64,000 nucleotides of DNA, from assembly GCF_039542345.1 (NCBI RefSeq), contig NZ_BAABHY010000001.1:558001-622000 (forward strand), written 5' to 3'. Under the pieces are notes generated by a model, which saw nothing but the letters and a program-made list of their open reading frames with translations, did no database searches and had not been told where the DNA came from. The stretch comes from Orbus sasakiae. Lineage in GTDB: Bacteria > Pseudomonadota > Gammaproteobacteria > Enterobacterales > Orbaceae. Both the position numbers and the translations under genes were made by a program. This document shows positions 50,966 to 60,758 of this stretch, in pieces (within the stretch, counting starts at the first letter, position 1; every line of letters starts with the position of its first letter).

Positions 50966-51676
50966 ATGAAAAAAGTTGCTGAGCTATATCGTGGAAAAGC
51001 AAAAACTGTCTACACAACTGATAAACCTGATTTATTAGTGCTTGAATTTAGAAATGATACGTCTGCATTTGATGGGCAGCGTATTGAACAACTTGATCGT
51101 AAAGGTATGGTGAATAATAAATTTAACTATTTTATTATGACCAAATTACATGAAGCGGGTATTCCGACTCAAGTAGAGCAGCTATTATCAGATAATGAAG
51201 TATTGGTTAAAAAGCTTGATATGATCCCCGTTGAATGTGTGGTACGTAATCGTGCAGCAGGTTCTTTAGTTAGGCGTCTTGGCGTTGAAGAAGGGTTTAT
51301 TTTAAATCCACCAACGTTTGAGCTATTTTTAAAAAATGATGCATTGCATGATCCCATGGTTAATGAATACCACTGTCAAGCATTTGGTTGGGCAACACCA
51401 GAACAACTCAATCAGATGAAAGCGCTTAGCTTTAAAATTAATACGATCCTAACGGATATTTTCGATAAAGCTGGCTTAATTCTTGTTGATTACAAGTTAG
51501 AGTTTGGCGTTTTTAACGGCGAAATTGTGTTAGGCGATGAGTTCTCACCTGATGGATGCCGTTTATGGGAAAAAGAAACCTTGAAAAAGATGGATAAAGA
51601 TCGTTTTCGTCAAGGCTTAGGTGGCGTGATTGAAGCCTATGAAGAAGTGGCTCATCGAATTGGGGTTGTGCTGTAA
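50966..51676 (+). CDS. purC: Phosphoribosylaminoimidazole-succinocarboxamide synthase PurC
   Basis: SAICAR synthetase of de novo purine synthesis, joining aspartate to CAIR using ATP. The 236-residue product (E. coli: 237) has AELYRGKAKTVY, RNDTSAFDG, RKGMVNNKFNYFIM, the signature VECVVRNRAAGS and VLGDEFSPDGCRLW. The frame extends four codons upstream to 50954, but ATG at 50966 gives the family N-terminus. Confidence 0.97.
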   Translation: MKKVAELYRGKAKTVYTTDKPDLLVLEFRNDTSAFDGQRIEQLDRKGMVNNKFNYFIMTKLHEAGIPTQVEQLLSDNEVLVKKLDMIPVECVVRNRAAGSLVRRLGVEEGFILNPPTFELFLKNDALHDPMVNEYHCQAFGWATPEQLNQMKALSFKINTILTDIFDKAGLILVDYKLEFGVFNGEIVLGDEFSPDGCRLWEKETLKKMDKDRFRQGLGGVIEAYEEVAHRIGVVL

Positions 51677-51709
51677 TTTTCTTTATATTGCTTTATTTTA
51701 ACGTATTGG

Positions 51710-51745
51710 CTCATTTTATTGTTTACAGTAAAATGAGTTTTTTTT
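51710..51745 (+). terminator. Rho-independent terminator after purC
   Basis: CTCATTTTA (51710-51718) pairs with TAAAATGAG (51729-51737), followed by eight T. Strong intrinsic terminator. Confidence 0.9.
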
Positions 51746-51828
51746 CGTAAACTCGCGGGTCATAGTGCCCAGTTTAAAACTCCATCTATCGGTAGATTGT
51801 TGGGATTGATACTTTGGAGGTGATAAAT

Positions 51829-52284
51829 ATGATGGCTCAATTTGATATTACATTTTTTATTCTGTTAGGACTTGCTGCGCTGTGTTATATCACACATAAC
51901 AACACCGTGACATGTGCTGTATTGTTATTACTCTTGTTTAAGTTAACGCCACTGGCAACCTATTTTCCTTTCCTTAATCAATATGGATTAACCATTGGCA
52001 TTGTGATTTTAACCGCAGCAATGATGGTGCCACTTGCGGATGGCAGACTCAGTTTTAATGATATTGTAAAGTCATTTACTACTTGGCAATCACTACTTGC
52101 GATTGTCGTTGGCATCGCGGTGTCATGGTTAGGTACTCGTGGTGTCTCACTGATTGGTGCCAATCCGACGATTATCAATGGATTAATTATTGGCACATTG
52201 ATTGGTGTTGCTTTTTTTCGTGGTATACCGGTTGGGCCACTTATTGCCGCGGGGATACTGTCGTTAGTGATTGGTAAAGGTTAA
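51829..52284 (+). CDS. yeaL: DUF441 membrane protein YeaL
   Basis: A small inner-membrane protein of unknown function, 151 residues (E. coli YeaL: 148), with four membrane segments. Family sequence is clear: FILLGLAALCYITHN, TPLATYFPFL, GLTIGIVILTAAMMVPLA, SWLGTRGVSLIG and FFRGIPVGPLIAAGI. A near-perfect Shine-Dalgarno sequence GGAGGTGAT (51816-51824) sits eight bases after its core before ATG at 51829 and decides the start; the in-frame TTG at 51814 lies partly inside that site. Followed by tmcA after 9 bases. Confidence 0.92.
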   Translation: MMAQFDITFFILLGLAALCYITHNNTVTCAVLLLLLFKLTPLATYFPFLNQYGLTIGIVILTAAMMVPLADGRLSFNDIVKSFTTWQSLLAIVVGIAVSWLGTRGVSLIGANPTIINGLIIGTLIGVAFFRGIPVGPLIAAGILSLVIGKG

Positions 52285-52293
52285 TATTTGTTC

Positions 52294-54309
52294 ATGGTTA
52301 ATGGATTTCGTCGATTAGTCATTGTGCAAGGTGAGGACAGTGCCGTTCTCAATCAATTCCATTATATTACCTCATGGGTTGAAGGGGATTGGATAACGGT
52401 TACGGATGACGCGCTATTTACAGCTCAGTCTAAAATTCCTTACCGACCAAATCAAGCCAAATTATTGTTAGGCCGTGAATTTAAACATGCCATTTTTGAT
52501 GCTAGAAAGGGCTTTAATTTAGATGCATTAGCCATATTAAGTGGTTGCCTTATTGCTCAAAGTGTACTTCTATTGTGGCTACCATTGCAGCTTGAAAACT
52601 GGCATGATGATGATAGTTTGCGCTGGAATGAAGGGGAGATTGCATTAGCCGTCCCTAATTTTATCACGCATTTGATGACAGTGATTGAGCATCACTCTCA
52701 AATTAATGAGCAATATATCAAATGTTACACCCTGACTCAAAATCAGGCTGATAACCACCTAGCAACATTATTACAGTTAACGTCATTAACATCGCCGATC
52801 GCACCGTATTTTGATTATCGTCAGCAACACGTTTTGTTAAATGATTTGATGACACTCAATGCAAAAATGATCTTGGTGACCGCTAAACGCGGGCGAGGTA
52901 AATCGGCCCTAGCGGGGATGTTTGCTCACCATCATGCTTGCATTGTGACGGCACCAAATAAGAATGCGGTGAATACGTTGATGGCATTTGCACCATCAGA
53001 TACCAATTTTTTTGCGCCTGATGAATTAATCACCTTATTAAAGACGCAGCATGTTAATGCCAATAAATGGTTAATTATTGATGAAGCCGCCATGATACCA
53101 CTGCCGCTTATCAAAAAATTAATTGATCATTTTGATCATGTTTTACTCACCACGACAGTTGATGGTTATGAAGGCACAGGGCAAGGATTATTGCTTAAAC
53201 TTGTTGAACATTATCAGCAACACGATGACGTCGTTCAATGTCAATTGACGGCACCGATTCGTTGGCTTGATGATGATCCATTAGAAGGCTTTATTGATCA
53301 GTTATTAGTGGCAAATTGGTCGCAACCTAAATGGCAAGATAACCACACATTAGCCATCAAAAAACTTACACAATCAGCATTAGTTGAGACTGATGGCAAA
53401 TTATCTCAATATTTTGGTCTTTTAAAAGCCGCTCATTATCGAACAACGGTTGTTGATCTACGCCGATTGCTTGATGCACAAAATATCACACTATATAGTG
53501 GCGAATTGGATAATAACCTGACCGTAAGCGTCTTGGTTGCTGTTAAAGAAGGGGGACTTACCCCAACATTAGTCGATCAGATTTTAAAAGGGTACCGGCG
53601 TCCTAAAGGTAATTTGGTTGCCCAATCTCTTGTCGCGCATGCAGGGGAACCGTTAGCCGGTGAATTAAATTCAATAAGAATTAATCGAATTGCGGTGTAC
53701 CATACTGTACGTCAACACGGGATCGCAAGCGCGTTAATTCAATCATTGTTGGCTGATGCTCGACGTGCTAGTCAGGATTTTGTGTCGGTCAGTTTTGCAT
53801 ATACGACTGGACTTTATCAATTTTGGATTAAAAATGGTTTTAGGGTGGTTCAAGTGGGGAGCCATCAGGATGCGAGTTCGGGGAGTTACGCCATCATGGC
53901 TATCTATCCGCTAACGGCCAAGGGACACCAGTTATGTGATAAACTGTCTAAAAAGTTATCTCGCAATTGGTATTGGCTCAACACGTTAATTGATATCGAT
54001 TTACCGATTTCTATTGAGCACGACCAAATGCTTAATGATGATGATAAACTTGAATTACAGCTTTTTGCTACCACATCTTATGCATACTCAGCTAGCATGG
54101 CGGGATTATGCCGGTTGATACATTGGATCAAAGGATATCATCCCGCATGCATTGTGATGTTGCCATTATTAACGCATTTAGTGGAAAATCAATTTAATGA
54201 ATACCAGACAATTAAGGCCTATGAATTATCGGGCAAAAAAGCATTATTAGTATTATTACGTAAAGAAGTGCATCAATTTATGATCACACAAGGGTTATTT
54301 AATGAATAA
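52294..54309 (+). CDS. tmcA: tRNA(Met) cytidine acetyltransferase TmcA
   Basis: Makes N4-acetylcytidine at the wobble position of elongator tRNA-Met using acetyl-CoA and ATP. The 671-residue product (E. coli: 671) has an N-terminal DUF1726 region, an RNA-helicase-like ATPase with Walker A AKRGRGKSAL and Walker B LIIDEAAMIPLPL, a GNAT acetyltransferase (RINRIAVYHTVRQHGIASALI, first part RINRIAVYHTVRQ; then QFWIKNGFRVV) and a helical tRNA-binding tail. A TTG at 52288 would add two residues; ATG at 52294 is preferred. Overlaps cysZ by eight bases. Confidence 0.93.
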   Translation: MVNGFRRLVIVQGEDSAVLNQFHYITSWVEGDWITVTDDALFTAQSKIPYRPNQAKLLLGREFKHAIFDARKGFNLDALAILSGCLIAQSVLLLWLPLQLENWHDDDSLRWNEGEIALAVPNFITHLMTVIEHHSQINEQYIKCYTLTQNQADNHLATLLQLTSLTSPIAPYFDYRQQHVLLNDLMTLNAKMILVTAKRGRGKSALAGMFAHHHACIVTAPNKNAVNTLMAFAPSDTNFFAPDELITLLKTQHVNANKWLIIDEAAMIPLPLIKKLIDHFDHVLLTTTVDGYEGTGQGLLLKLVEHYQQHDDVVQCQLTAPIRWLDDDPLEGFIDQLLVANWSQPKWQDNHTLAIKKLTQSALVETDGKLSQYFGLLKAAHYRTTVVDLRRLLDAQNITLYSGELDNNLTVSVLVAVKEGGLTPTLVDQILKGYRRPKGNLVAQSLVAHAGEPLAGELNSIRINRIAVYHTVRQHGIASALIQSLLADARRASQDFVSVSFAYTTGLYQFWIKNGFRVVQVGSHQDASSGSYAIMAIYPLTAKGHQLCDKLSKKLSRNWYWLNTLIDIDLPISIEHDQMLNDDDKLELQLFATTSYAYSASMAGLCRLIHWIKGYHPACIVMLPLLTHLVENQFNEYQTIKAYELSGKKALLVLLRKEVHQFMITQGLFNE

Positions 54310-55072
54310 AAAAACAAGTTTTCAGTATTTTTTGCAAGGTTGGTCATTGATTCAGTTACCCGGCATTCGACGCTACGTTGTTATGCCTATGTTGGCAAAT
54401 ATTATCATTATGTCATTGCTTTTTTATTGGTTTTTTTCGATGATTTCATCTGTTGTTGATTTAGGATTAGACTATATGCCAACATGGATGCATTGGCTAC
54501 GTTATCTAGCAACACTGATCATCGTCGTGACATTTGCCATCTTCTTTTGTTATTTTTTTAGTACCATCACCAATATTATTGCGGCACCGTTTAATGGTCT
54601 ATTAGCAGAACAGGTTGAGGCTCAATTGACAGGGCAGCCTGCACCAGATGCATCAGTATGGAGCTTAGTGAAAGATATTCCTCGTATTATGTCACGCGAG
54701 CTGAAAAAGTTACTTTATTATATTGTATGGTGTATTCCATTACTTTTAACCTCATTTATTCCGGTATTTGGTCAGTTTGTTACACCTGTACTATGGTTTA
54801 TTTTTACTGCATGGATGATCAATATTCAATATGCAGACTATGCTTTTGATAACCATAAAGTGAGCTTTTATCAAATGCGTCAGTTATTACAACAAGACAA
54901 GATTGATAATACGTGTTTTGGTATTTTAGTCAGTTTTTTCACCATGATTCCGATTTTAAATTTAATCATTATGCCTGTGGCTGTATGTGGATCAACCGCA
55001 ATCTGGGTTGATCGTTACCGAGATCAGATTTATAACACATCAAAAGAGGTGGATTTTTTTCGCTACCGTTAA
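54302..55072 (+). CDS. cysZ: Sulfate transporter CysZ
   Basis: Inner-membrane protein importing sulfate for cysteine synthesis. The 256-residue product (E. coli: 253) has the expected arrangement of hydrophobic helices and hairpins. Family segments include FLQGWSLIQLPGIRRYVVMP, IIAAPFNGLLAEQVE and MINIQYADYAFDNHKVSF. Its ATG is inside the end of tmcA, so it is translationally coupled to that gene. Unlike E. coli, cysK is not adjacent. Confidence 0.93.
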   Translation: MNKKTSFQYFLQGWSLIQLPGIRRYVVMPMLANIIIMSLLFYWFFSMISSVVDLGLDYMPTWMHWLRYLATLIIVVTFAIFFCYFFSTITNIIAAPFNGLLAEQVEAQLTGQPAPDASVWSLVKDIPRIMSRELKKLLYYIVWCIPLLLTSFIPVFGQFVTPVLWFIFTAWMINIQYADYAFDNHKVSFYQMRQLLQQDKIDNTCFGILVSFFTMIPILNLIIMPVAVCGSTAIWVDRYRDQIYNTSKEVDFFRYR

Positions 55073-55099
55073 TGATTTGTCAGCTAAACTGTGAAGATA

Positions 55100-55127
55100 A
55101 AAAAACTCGCCATAAGGCGAGTTTTTT
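55100..55127. terminator. Bidirectional terminator between cysZ and pntB
   Basis: AAAAAACTCGCC-ATAA-GGCGAGTTTTTT is a symmetric hairpin with A/T tracts on both sides, between convergent genes. Serves both strands. Confidence 0.93.
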
Positions 55128-55143
55128 AATGGTTAATTGTGTA

Positions 55144-56538
55144 TTAGATATCTTGTAATACTTTCTCGACGCTAGCTTTCGCATCACCAAACAACATATA
55201 GCTGTTTTCTTTGAAGAATAGTGGGTTTTGTACACCCGCATAACCCGTATTCATCGAACGTTTAGAGATGATAACGGTTTTAGCTTTCCACACTTCAAGA
55301 ACTGGCATACCCGCAATTGGGCTGTTTGGATCTTCTTCTGCCGCTGGGTTGACGGTATCATTTGCACCAATCACCCACACAACGTCTGTTTCTGGGAAGT
55401 CTTCGTTGATTTCGTCCATTTCTAACACGATATCATAAGGAACTTTCGCTTCAGCTAGTAAGACGTTCATATGACCCGGTAAACGGCCTGCGACAGGGTG
55501 AATACCAAAACGGACTTCAATACCCATATTACGCAGTTTTTCAGTGATGTTACTCACCGCACCTTGTGCTTGAGCAACCGCCATACCATAACCTGGTACG
55601 ATAATAACTGAACGCGCTTCTTTCAATACTTGGGCGACATCAACCGGTTGCATTTCACGATACTCACCCATATCTTCATCACTGCTACTTGCTGCAGATG
55701 CATCATTACCAAATCCACCCGCGATAACACTGATAAATGAACGGTTCATTGCTTTACACATGATGTAAGATAAGATTGCACCTGAAGAACCCACTAATGC
55801 ACCTGTCACAATAAGTAAATCATTGCTTAACATGAAACCTGCTGCGGCAGCTGCCCACCCAGAGTATGAGTTAAGCATTGAAATCACAACTGGCATGTCA
55901 GCCCCACCAATTGAAGCAACCAGATGCACACCAAATGCGAAAGCAATCAATGTCATGATCAATAAACACATGAATGCAACAAAGCCTGCTTCAAGATGCA
56001 CGAAACCAATCATAAGAATGATTGAAACAATGATTGCAGCAAGATTTAAATAGTGCTTGTTTGGTAACATTAAAGCTTTAGAGCTAATACGGCCATTTAA
56101 TTTACCAAATGCAACGACAGAACCTGAGAATGTTACGGCACCGATAAAGACACCAATAAAGATCTCAACTAAATGTACTGTCAATTCACCGCCGGTAAAT
56201 AGGGCGATATGCGGATCTAAATAGCTATTGAAACCAACGAGTACCGCAGCCATACCAACAAAGCTGTGTAGCAATGCAACAAGTTCTGGCATTTGAGTCA
56301 TTTCAACTTTTTTCGCTAAATAAAGACCAATTGCCGCACCTAAGATCATGGCAATCACAATCCAATGGAAGCCACCAGTAATACTTGAAACGGTTGCAAT
56401 TAAAGCAATAACCATCCCAATAATACCGTAAATATTTCCTGACTTAGCCGTTTCTTGTTTAGATAAGCCCTGTAAACTAAAAATAAACAGTAACGCTGCA
56501 ATAACGTAAGCGGCCTGAATAATTCCCTGACTCAGCAT
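55144..56538 (-). CDS. pntB: NAD(P) transhydrogenase subunit beta PntB
   Basis: Proton-translocating transhydrogenase, membrane domain II plus NADP(H)-binding domain III. The 464-residue product (E. coli: 462) has about nine membrane segments, then VIIVPGYGMAVAQAQ, EVRFGIHPVAGRLPGHMNVLLAEA (first part RFGIHPVAGRLPGHMN), VVWVIGANDTVNP and KRSMNTGYAGVQNPLF (the NADP-binding domain). It lies two bases after pntA on the same strand. Together they use the proton gradient to make NADPH from NADH. Confidence 0.96.
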   Translation of the reverse strand: MLSQGIIQAAYVIAALLFIFSLQGLSKQETAKSGNIYGIIGMVIALIATVSSITGGFHWIVIAMILGAAIGLYLAKKVEMTQMPELVALLHSFVGMAAVLVGFNSYLDPHIALFTGGELTVHLVEIFIGVFIGAVTFSGSVVAFGKLNGRISSKALMLPNKHYLNLAAIIVSIILMIGFVHLEAGFVAFMCLLIMTLIAFAFGVHLVASIGGADMPVVISMLNSYSGWAAAAAGFMLSNDLLIVTGALVGSSGAILSYIMCKAMNRSFISVIAGGFGNDASAASSSDEDMGEYREMQPVDVAQVLKEARSVIIVPGYGMAVAQAQGAVSNITEKLRNMGIEVRFGIHPVAGRLPGHMNVLLAEAKVPYDIVLEMDEINEDFPETDVVWVIGANDTVNPAAEEDPNSPIAGMPVLEVWKAKTVIISKRSMNTGYAGVQNPLFFKENSYMLFGDAKASVEKVLQDI

Positions 56539-56540
56539 GT

Positions 56541-58106
56541 TTATTCTCCTTTCCCTTTTTTGCCTTTACTATCGTTACCACCGCGTTGGAACATCTTAAG
56601 CATACGATGTGTAACAAAGAATCCACCAAAAATATTGATGCTAGCAATTAAAATTGCGATAAAGGCAATAGCAGTGATTAAACCGTTATCTTCGCCTACT
56701 TGTAAAATTGCTCCGACTAAAATAATACCAGAGATGGCATTGGTTACCGACATCAGCGGTGTATGTAATGAATGACTGACATTCCAAACTACGTAGTAGC
56801 CGACCACACAGGATAATGCAAAGACCGTAAAATGCGATAAGAAGCTATCTGGAACGACCGATGCAAGCCAGAAGAATGCGACCAGAATTGCCGCCAAAAT
56901 CCCATACTTTTTAGTTGGTGACATCGGTGTTGGTTCAGGTTTAGCAATCGGTTTTGCTGCTGGTTTTTGGGGTTGTGCTGATACTTTAATCGGTGGTGCT
57001 GGCCACGTAATTTCTTGATCTTTAACAACGGTCACACCACGAATAACGACGTCTTCAAAATTAACGTCAATTTCGCCATCTTTTTCTTTAGCCAATAATT
57101 TTAGCAAATTAACAATATTGGTACCATAAAGCTGTGAGGCTTGTGCAGGCATACGATTTGCTAAATCGGTGTAACCGATGATTTTGACTTTATTGTCTGT
57201 TTCATAAACTTCGCCTGGGCGGGTTAATTCACAGTTACCACCTGTTATTGCCGCTAAGTCAACAATAACACTACCTGGTTTCATTGATTCAACCATCTCT
57301 TTTGAGATAAGTTTTGGCGCAGGTTTACCGGGGATTAATGCGGTGGTGATAATGATATCCACTTCTTTGGCTTGTGCTGCAAATAATGCCATTTCAGCTT
57401 CAATAAATGCTGCTGACATTTGTTTCGCATAACCATCTCCAGAACCCGCTTCTTCTTCAAAATCAAGCTCGAGGAATTCGGCACCCATACTATGAATTTG
57501 CTCAGCCACTTCAGGACGGGTATCAAACGCACGTACAATTGCACCCATACTCACGGCCGCACCAATCGCAGCAAGACCTGCAACACCAGCACCAATGACC
57601 ATGATTTTAGCAGGTGGCACTTTACCTGCTGCCGTTACTTGACCGGTAAAGAATCGACCAAATTGATTTGCCGCTTCAATCACAGAACGGTAACCCGAAA
57701 TATTAGACATTGAACTCAATGCATCAAGGGATTGAGCTCTTGAAATACGAGGTACGCAATCCATCGCCATCACTGTCACATTTTTAGCAGCTAGTTTTTC
57801 TAGCAATGCTTGGTGTTGTGCTGGATAGATATAGCTAATTAATGTTGCCCCCGATTTGATCAGACCCACTTCTTCATCAGTTGGCGCATGTAATTTCAAA
57901 ATTAAATCATTTTGCCAGATGTCGTGTGTGTTTTGTATTGATGCGCCAGCATCAATAAATGATTGGTCTGAAAAGTTTGCAATTTGACCTGCACCTTCTT
58001 CTACCGAAACCGTAAAGCCGAGTTTAAGCAATTGCCCCACAGTTTGTGGAGTCGCTGCTAACCTGCCTTCGTTCGGTAACCGCTCTTTTGGGATACCTAT
58101 ATGCAT
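56541..58106 (-). CDS. pntA: NAD(P) transhydrogenase subunit alpha PntA
   Basis: NAD(H)-binding subunit with the first part of the membrane domain, 521 residues (E. coli: 510). N-terminal alanine-dehydrogenase-like domain I has MHIGIPKERLPNEGRLAATP, the nucleotide fold MVIGAGVAGLAAIGAA, and RAFDTRPEVAEQ. A proline-rich linker (about 378-400, KPAAKPIAKPEPTP) leads to about four C-terminal membrane segments. The C-terminus is Gly/Lys-rich (GGNDSKGKKGKGE). First gene of the pntAB transcript. Confidence 0.96.
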   Translation of the reverse strand: MHIGIPKERLPNEGRLAATPQTVGQLLKLGFTVSVEEGAGQIANFSDQSFIDAGASIQNTHDIWQNDLILKLHAPTDEEVGLIKSGATLISYIYPAQHQALLEKLAAKNVTVMAMDCVPRISRAQSLDALSSMSNISGYRSVIEAANQFGRFFTGQVTAAGKVPPAKIMVIGAGVAGLAAIGAAVSMGAIVRAFDTRPEVAEQIHSMGAEFLELDFEEEAGSGDGYAKQMSAAFIEAEMALFAAQAKEVDIIITTALIPGKPAPKLISKEMVESMKPGSVIVDLAAITGGNCELTRPGEVYETDNKVKIIGYTDLANRMPAQASQLYGTNIVNLLKLLAKEKDGEIDVNFEDVVIRGVTVVKDQEITWPAPPIKVSAQPQKPAAKPIAKPEPTPMSPTKKYGILAAILVAFFWLASVVPDSFLSHFTVFALSCVVGYYVVWNVSHSLHTPLMSVTNAISGIILVGAILQVGEDNGLITAIAFIAILIASINIFGGFFVTHRMLKMFQRGGNDSKGKKGKGE

Positions 58107-58280
58107 TGTTATAAGTCCTTATGTTTTAGCAATCACAACCGTTGTTGCTGCTATATTTGTTGTGTAAAAAAATTGTCAGTTAAATTTATCATGTAACATC
58201 ATTAAAATCTATTTATCTATCGATATAATATCTTAAAAATCAGATAACTTGATTAATTAACCGCCAGTTATAAAAAACAA

Positions 58281-59282
58281 TTATTCAGTCGATTCTGCCA
58301 TAAATTTTTCTGCATCATTTACCATGTTAAGCATGCCGACAAAAAAGGGCGTTCGTTGATGTAATTTTTGTGGTTCAAGATCAAGGATTCGCTTAAAGCC
58401 ATTACTGGCTTTTCCTCCCGCTTGCTCCGCTAATAACGCAATCGGATTGGCTTCATACAGTAAACGTAATTTACCATTTGGGTATTGTGCCGTACTTGGA
58501 TAGATGTAAATGCCACCTTTAAGCAAATTACGGTGAAAATCAGAAACAAGTGAACCAATATAGCGAGATGTATAGGGCCGTAATGTCGCTTTATCCTCTT
58601 CTTGGCAATATTTTATGTATTTTTTTACCCCAGTTGGGAATTTAGAGTAGTAGCCTTCGTTAATCGAGTACATATTGCCTGTTGCGGGAAACTGGACATT
58701 TTCATGGGATAAGCAAAATACACCAATTGATGGATCGTAAGTAAATGCATTGACACCGCAGCCAGTGGTATAAACGAGCATGGTTGATGAACCATAAATG
58801 ATATAACCTGCTGCCACTTGTTTATTACCGGGTTGTAAAAAATCATCTTCAGTAATTGGCGTTCCAATCGGGGTGATGCGATGATAAATAGAAAAAATGG
58901 TCCCGACAGAAACATTCACATCAATATTTGATGATCCATCTAATGGATCCATTAACACCACATATTTACCTTGAGTAGCCTTATTTTTACCAAAAATGAC
59001 TAAATTATCTTCTTCTTCGGAGGCGATACCTGCAACCACACCTCGAGCTTCAAGTGCAGCTTTTAATGCTTCATTCGCAAATGCATCAAGTTTCATTTGC
59101 TTTTCGCCTTGAATATTTGATTGGCCACTTTCACCTAAGATATCAATAAGTCCCGCTTTATTAATATCGCGATTAATAATTTTAGCGCCAAGTTTGATTG
59201 CTGAAAGTAATGCGGTTAGTTCGCCGGTTGCATGAGGAAACTCGTGCTGCTTTTCAATTATAAATTCACCTAACGTTTTCAT
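58281..59282 (-). CDS. fbp: Fructose-1,6-bisphosphatase class I
   Basis: Gluconeogenic enzyme converting fructose-1,6-bisphosphate to fructose-6-phosphate and phosphate. The 333-residue product (E. coli: 332) has the metal-binding signature VVLMDPLDGSSNIDVNVS, ASEEEDN for metal 2, and the C-terminal KLRLLYEANPIALLAEQAGG. MKTLGEFIIEKQHEFPH matches the E. coli start. Together with pgt import this gives a route from imported phosphoglycerate to hexose phosphates. Confidence 0.96.
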   Translation of the reverse strand: MKTLGEFIIEKQHEFPHATGELTALLSAIKLGAKIINRDINKAGLIDILGESGQSNIQGEKQMKLDAFANEALKAALEARGVVAGIASEEEDNLVIFGKNKATQGKYVVLMDPLDGSSNIDVNVSVGTIFSIYHRITPIGTPITEDDFLQPGNKQVAAGYIIYGSSTMLVYTTGCGVNAFTYDPSIGVFCLSHENVQFPATGNMYSINEGYYSKFPTGVKKYIKYCQEEDKATLRPYTSRYIGSLVSDFHRNLLKGGIYIYPSTAQYPNGKLRLLYEANPIALLAEQAGGKASNGFKRILDLEPQKLHQRTPFFVGMLNMVNDAEKFMAESTE

Positions 59283-59425
59283 ATAAACGATCCTATTGAA
59301 TTTTAATTTAAGTTTGAATATGGGGGTGGAGAATGATAAATATACGTGAGTTACCCATAGAAATCGACTATAATTAACGATGATTTAAATAGTTTTTTTA
59401 GTAAAAAAAGTCTATTGAGGTGTAA

Positions 59426-60175
59426 ATGAAAAATTTTGAACTAGAGCAAATTATTAATAATTACTTACAAACGCCTTTATATAAGGATTTTGCACCCAAT
59501 GGTCTGCAAGTTGAGGGTAAAAGAGAGATCCATAAAATTGTCACCGGTGTCACTGCGTGTCAACTTCTGCTTGATGAAGCTGTGAGGCTAAATGCTGATG
59601 CGATATTAGTGCATCATGGTTATTTTTGGAAAAATGAGCCAGTGACCATTACAGGGATTAAATCTAAACGGATTAAAACGTTACTTGCTCATGATATTAA
59701 TTTGTATGGCTATCATTTACCGTTAGATGGACATGATTCACTGGGCAATAATACTTTGCTCGGTGCAAAGCTTGGAATCACTGTTGACTCCAGAAAAGAT
59801 ATTACTGATTTGTTATTTAAAGGCTCATTTATTGAACCGATAACGGCATTAACCCTAAAAGCGCGTTTAGAAACAGGACTTAATCATCCAGTCTTGTTCT
59901 GCGGTGATAACGCACCAACGGTGATTAAACGTGTTGCTTGGTGCAGTGGTGGGGGACAAGATTATATCGAGTTGGCGGCTCAGCATGGTTTTGATGCTTT
60001 TATTACAGGGGAAGTGTCCGAACGTACAATCCATATTGCTCGTGAGTATGGCATTAATTTTTATGCAGCAGGGCACCATGCTACAGAACGTTTTGGTATT
60101 GAAGCTTTAGGTCAATGGCTAACTAAACATTATGATCTTGATGTTAGGTTTGTGGATATTGATAATCCGGCATAA
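59426..60175 (+). CDS. ybgI: NIF3-family dinuclear metal protein YbgI
   Basis: A 249-residue NIF3-like protein (E. coli YbgI: 247) forming a toroidal hexamer with a dinuclear metal site. Metal ligands include ILVHHGYFW near residue 67, the DGHDSLGNN loop, and the late YAAGHHATERFGIEAL. NGLQVEG near the N-terminus is a family hallmark. Reported roles (GTP cyclohydrolase-like chemistry, DNA repair) are not firmly established. Start after TTGAGGTGTAA. Divergent from fbp. Confidence 0.93.
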   Translation: MKNFELEQIINNYLQTPLYKDFAPNGLQVEGKREIHKIVTGVTACQLLLDEAVRLNADAILVHHGYFWKNEPVTITGIKSKRIKTLLAHDINLYGYHLPLDGHDSLGNNTLLGAKLGITVDSRKDITDLLFKGSFIEPITALTLKARLETGLNHPVLFCGDNAPTVIKRVAWCSGGGQDYIELAAQHGFDAFITGEVSERTIHIAREYGINFYAAGHHATERFGIEALGQWLTKHYDLDVRFVDIDNPA

Positions 60176-60222
60176 GCTGATTTTTACACTATAATCATAC
60201 CTTATGACAATAATTTAACGAA

Positions 60223-60243
60223 AACTGGGCTAATTGCCCAGTT
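60223..60243. terminator. Hairpin between ybgI and the secreted-protein pair
   Basis: AACTGGGC-TAATT-GCCCAGTT is a perfect 8-bp stem. On the minus strand it is followed by TTTTCGTTAAATT, a usable terminator for the minus-strand genes; on the plus strand the T-run is poor. Confidence 0.7.
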
Positions 60244-60256
60244 GATCATGGCGTGA

Positions 60257-60757
60257 TTATTTATTTAGTGGCAACGAACAAATGACAATGAGGTTTTGTC
60301 TTTCTTTACTATCGACAGAGGTAGCTTCCCAGCGTTTTGGAAGATTATTTGTATTTTGTAATGCGCCTGCACCAAAATAATTTTCATAGGTTTCAATTAA
60401 ACCTTTCGCATGCTCTTTTTTATCACAGTTTACGAATTCATGAATAACCATTGAACGGTATGGAACGCTAACGCCATCTTTGTCTTGCATCAAAGCAGGA
60501 CCATAGTTGATAACACGCGTGTAGGTTCTAATTAACGCATTATACGGATGGATTTTGACGGATGTTTTATCAACAAACGTATAGCTCACCGTTGCACCCA
60601 TGTTGGAGTGTTCGATCGGCAGATACTGGGTGGGTACTCGGCTATCTGTTAAACTGGTATTGGTTTCATTGGGTTCGTTACTATTTGCAAAGCTGTAACA
60701 ACTGCTTACGACTAAGATGAGACCGTAGAAATAGTTTAAGCATTGAGGTTTTTTCAT
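60257..60757 (-). CDS. Secreted protein resembling surface-adhesin E-like proteins
   Basis: A 166-residue exported protein. I chose the ATG at 60757 because AAGGAG lies 8-9 bases upstream and it gives a signal peptide (LNYFYGLILVVSSCYSFA); an upstream frame start has no such support. The mature part includes the patterns YTFVDKTSVKIH, VRVINYG-like RVINYGPALM and two Cys (EFVNCDKKE; IVICSLPL) that could pair. The fold resembles the surface-adhesin protein E/CNP1-type domain, but this is weak. It is coupled to the upstream gene with one base between them. Confidence 0.6.
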   Translation of the reverse strand: MKKPQCLNYFYGLILVVSSCYSFANSNEPNETNTSLTDSRVPTQYLPIEHSNMGATVSYTFVDKTSVKIHPYNALIRTYTRVINYGPALMQDKDGVSVPYRSMVIHEFVNCDKKEHAKGLIETYENYFGAGALQNTNNLPKRWEATSVDSKERQNLIVICSLPLNK

Positions 60758-60758
60758 C

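Noticed and set aside
51814..51828. TTG start for YeaL five codons upstream
   Set aside because: The TTG overlaps the Shine-Dalgarno sequence GGAGGTGAT that clearly serves the ATG at 51829.
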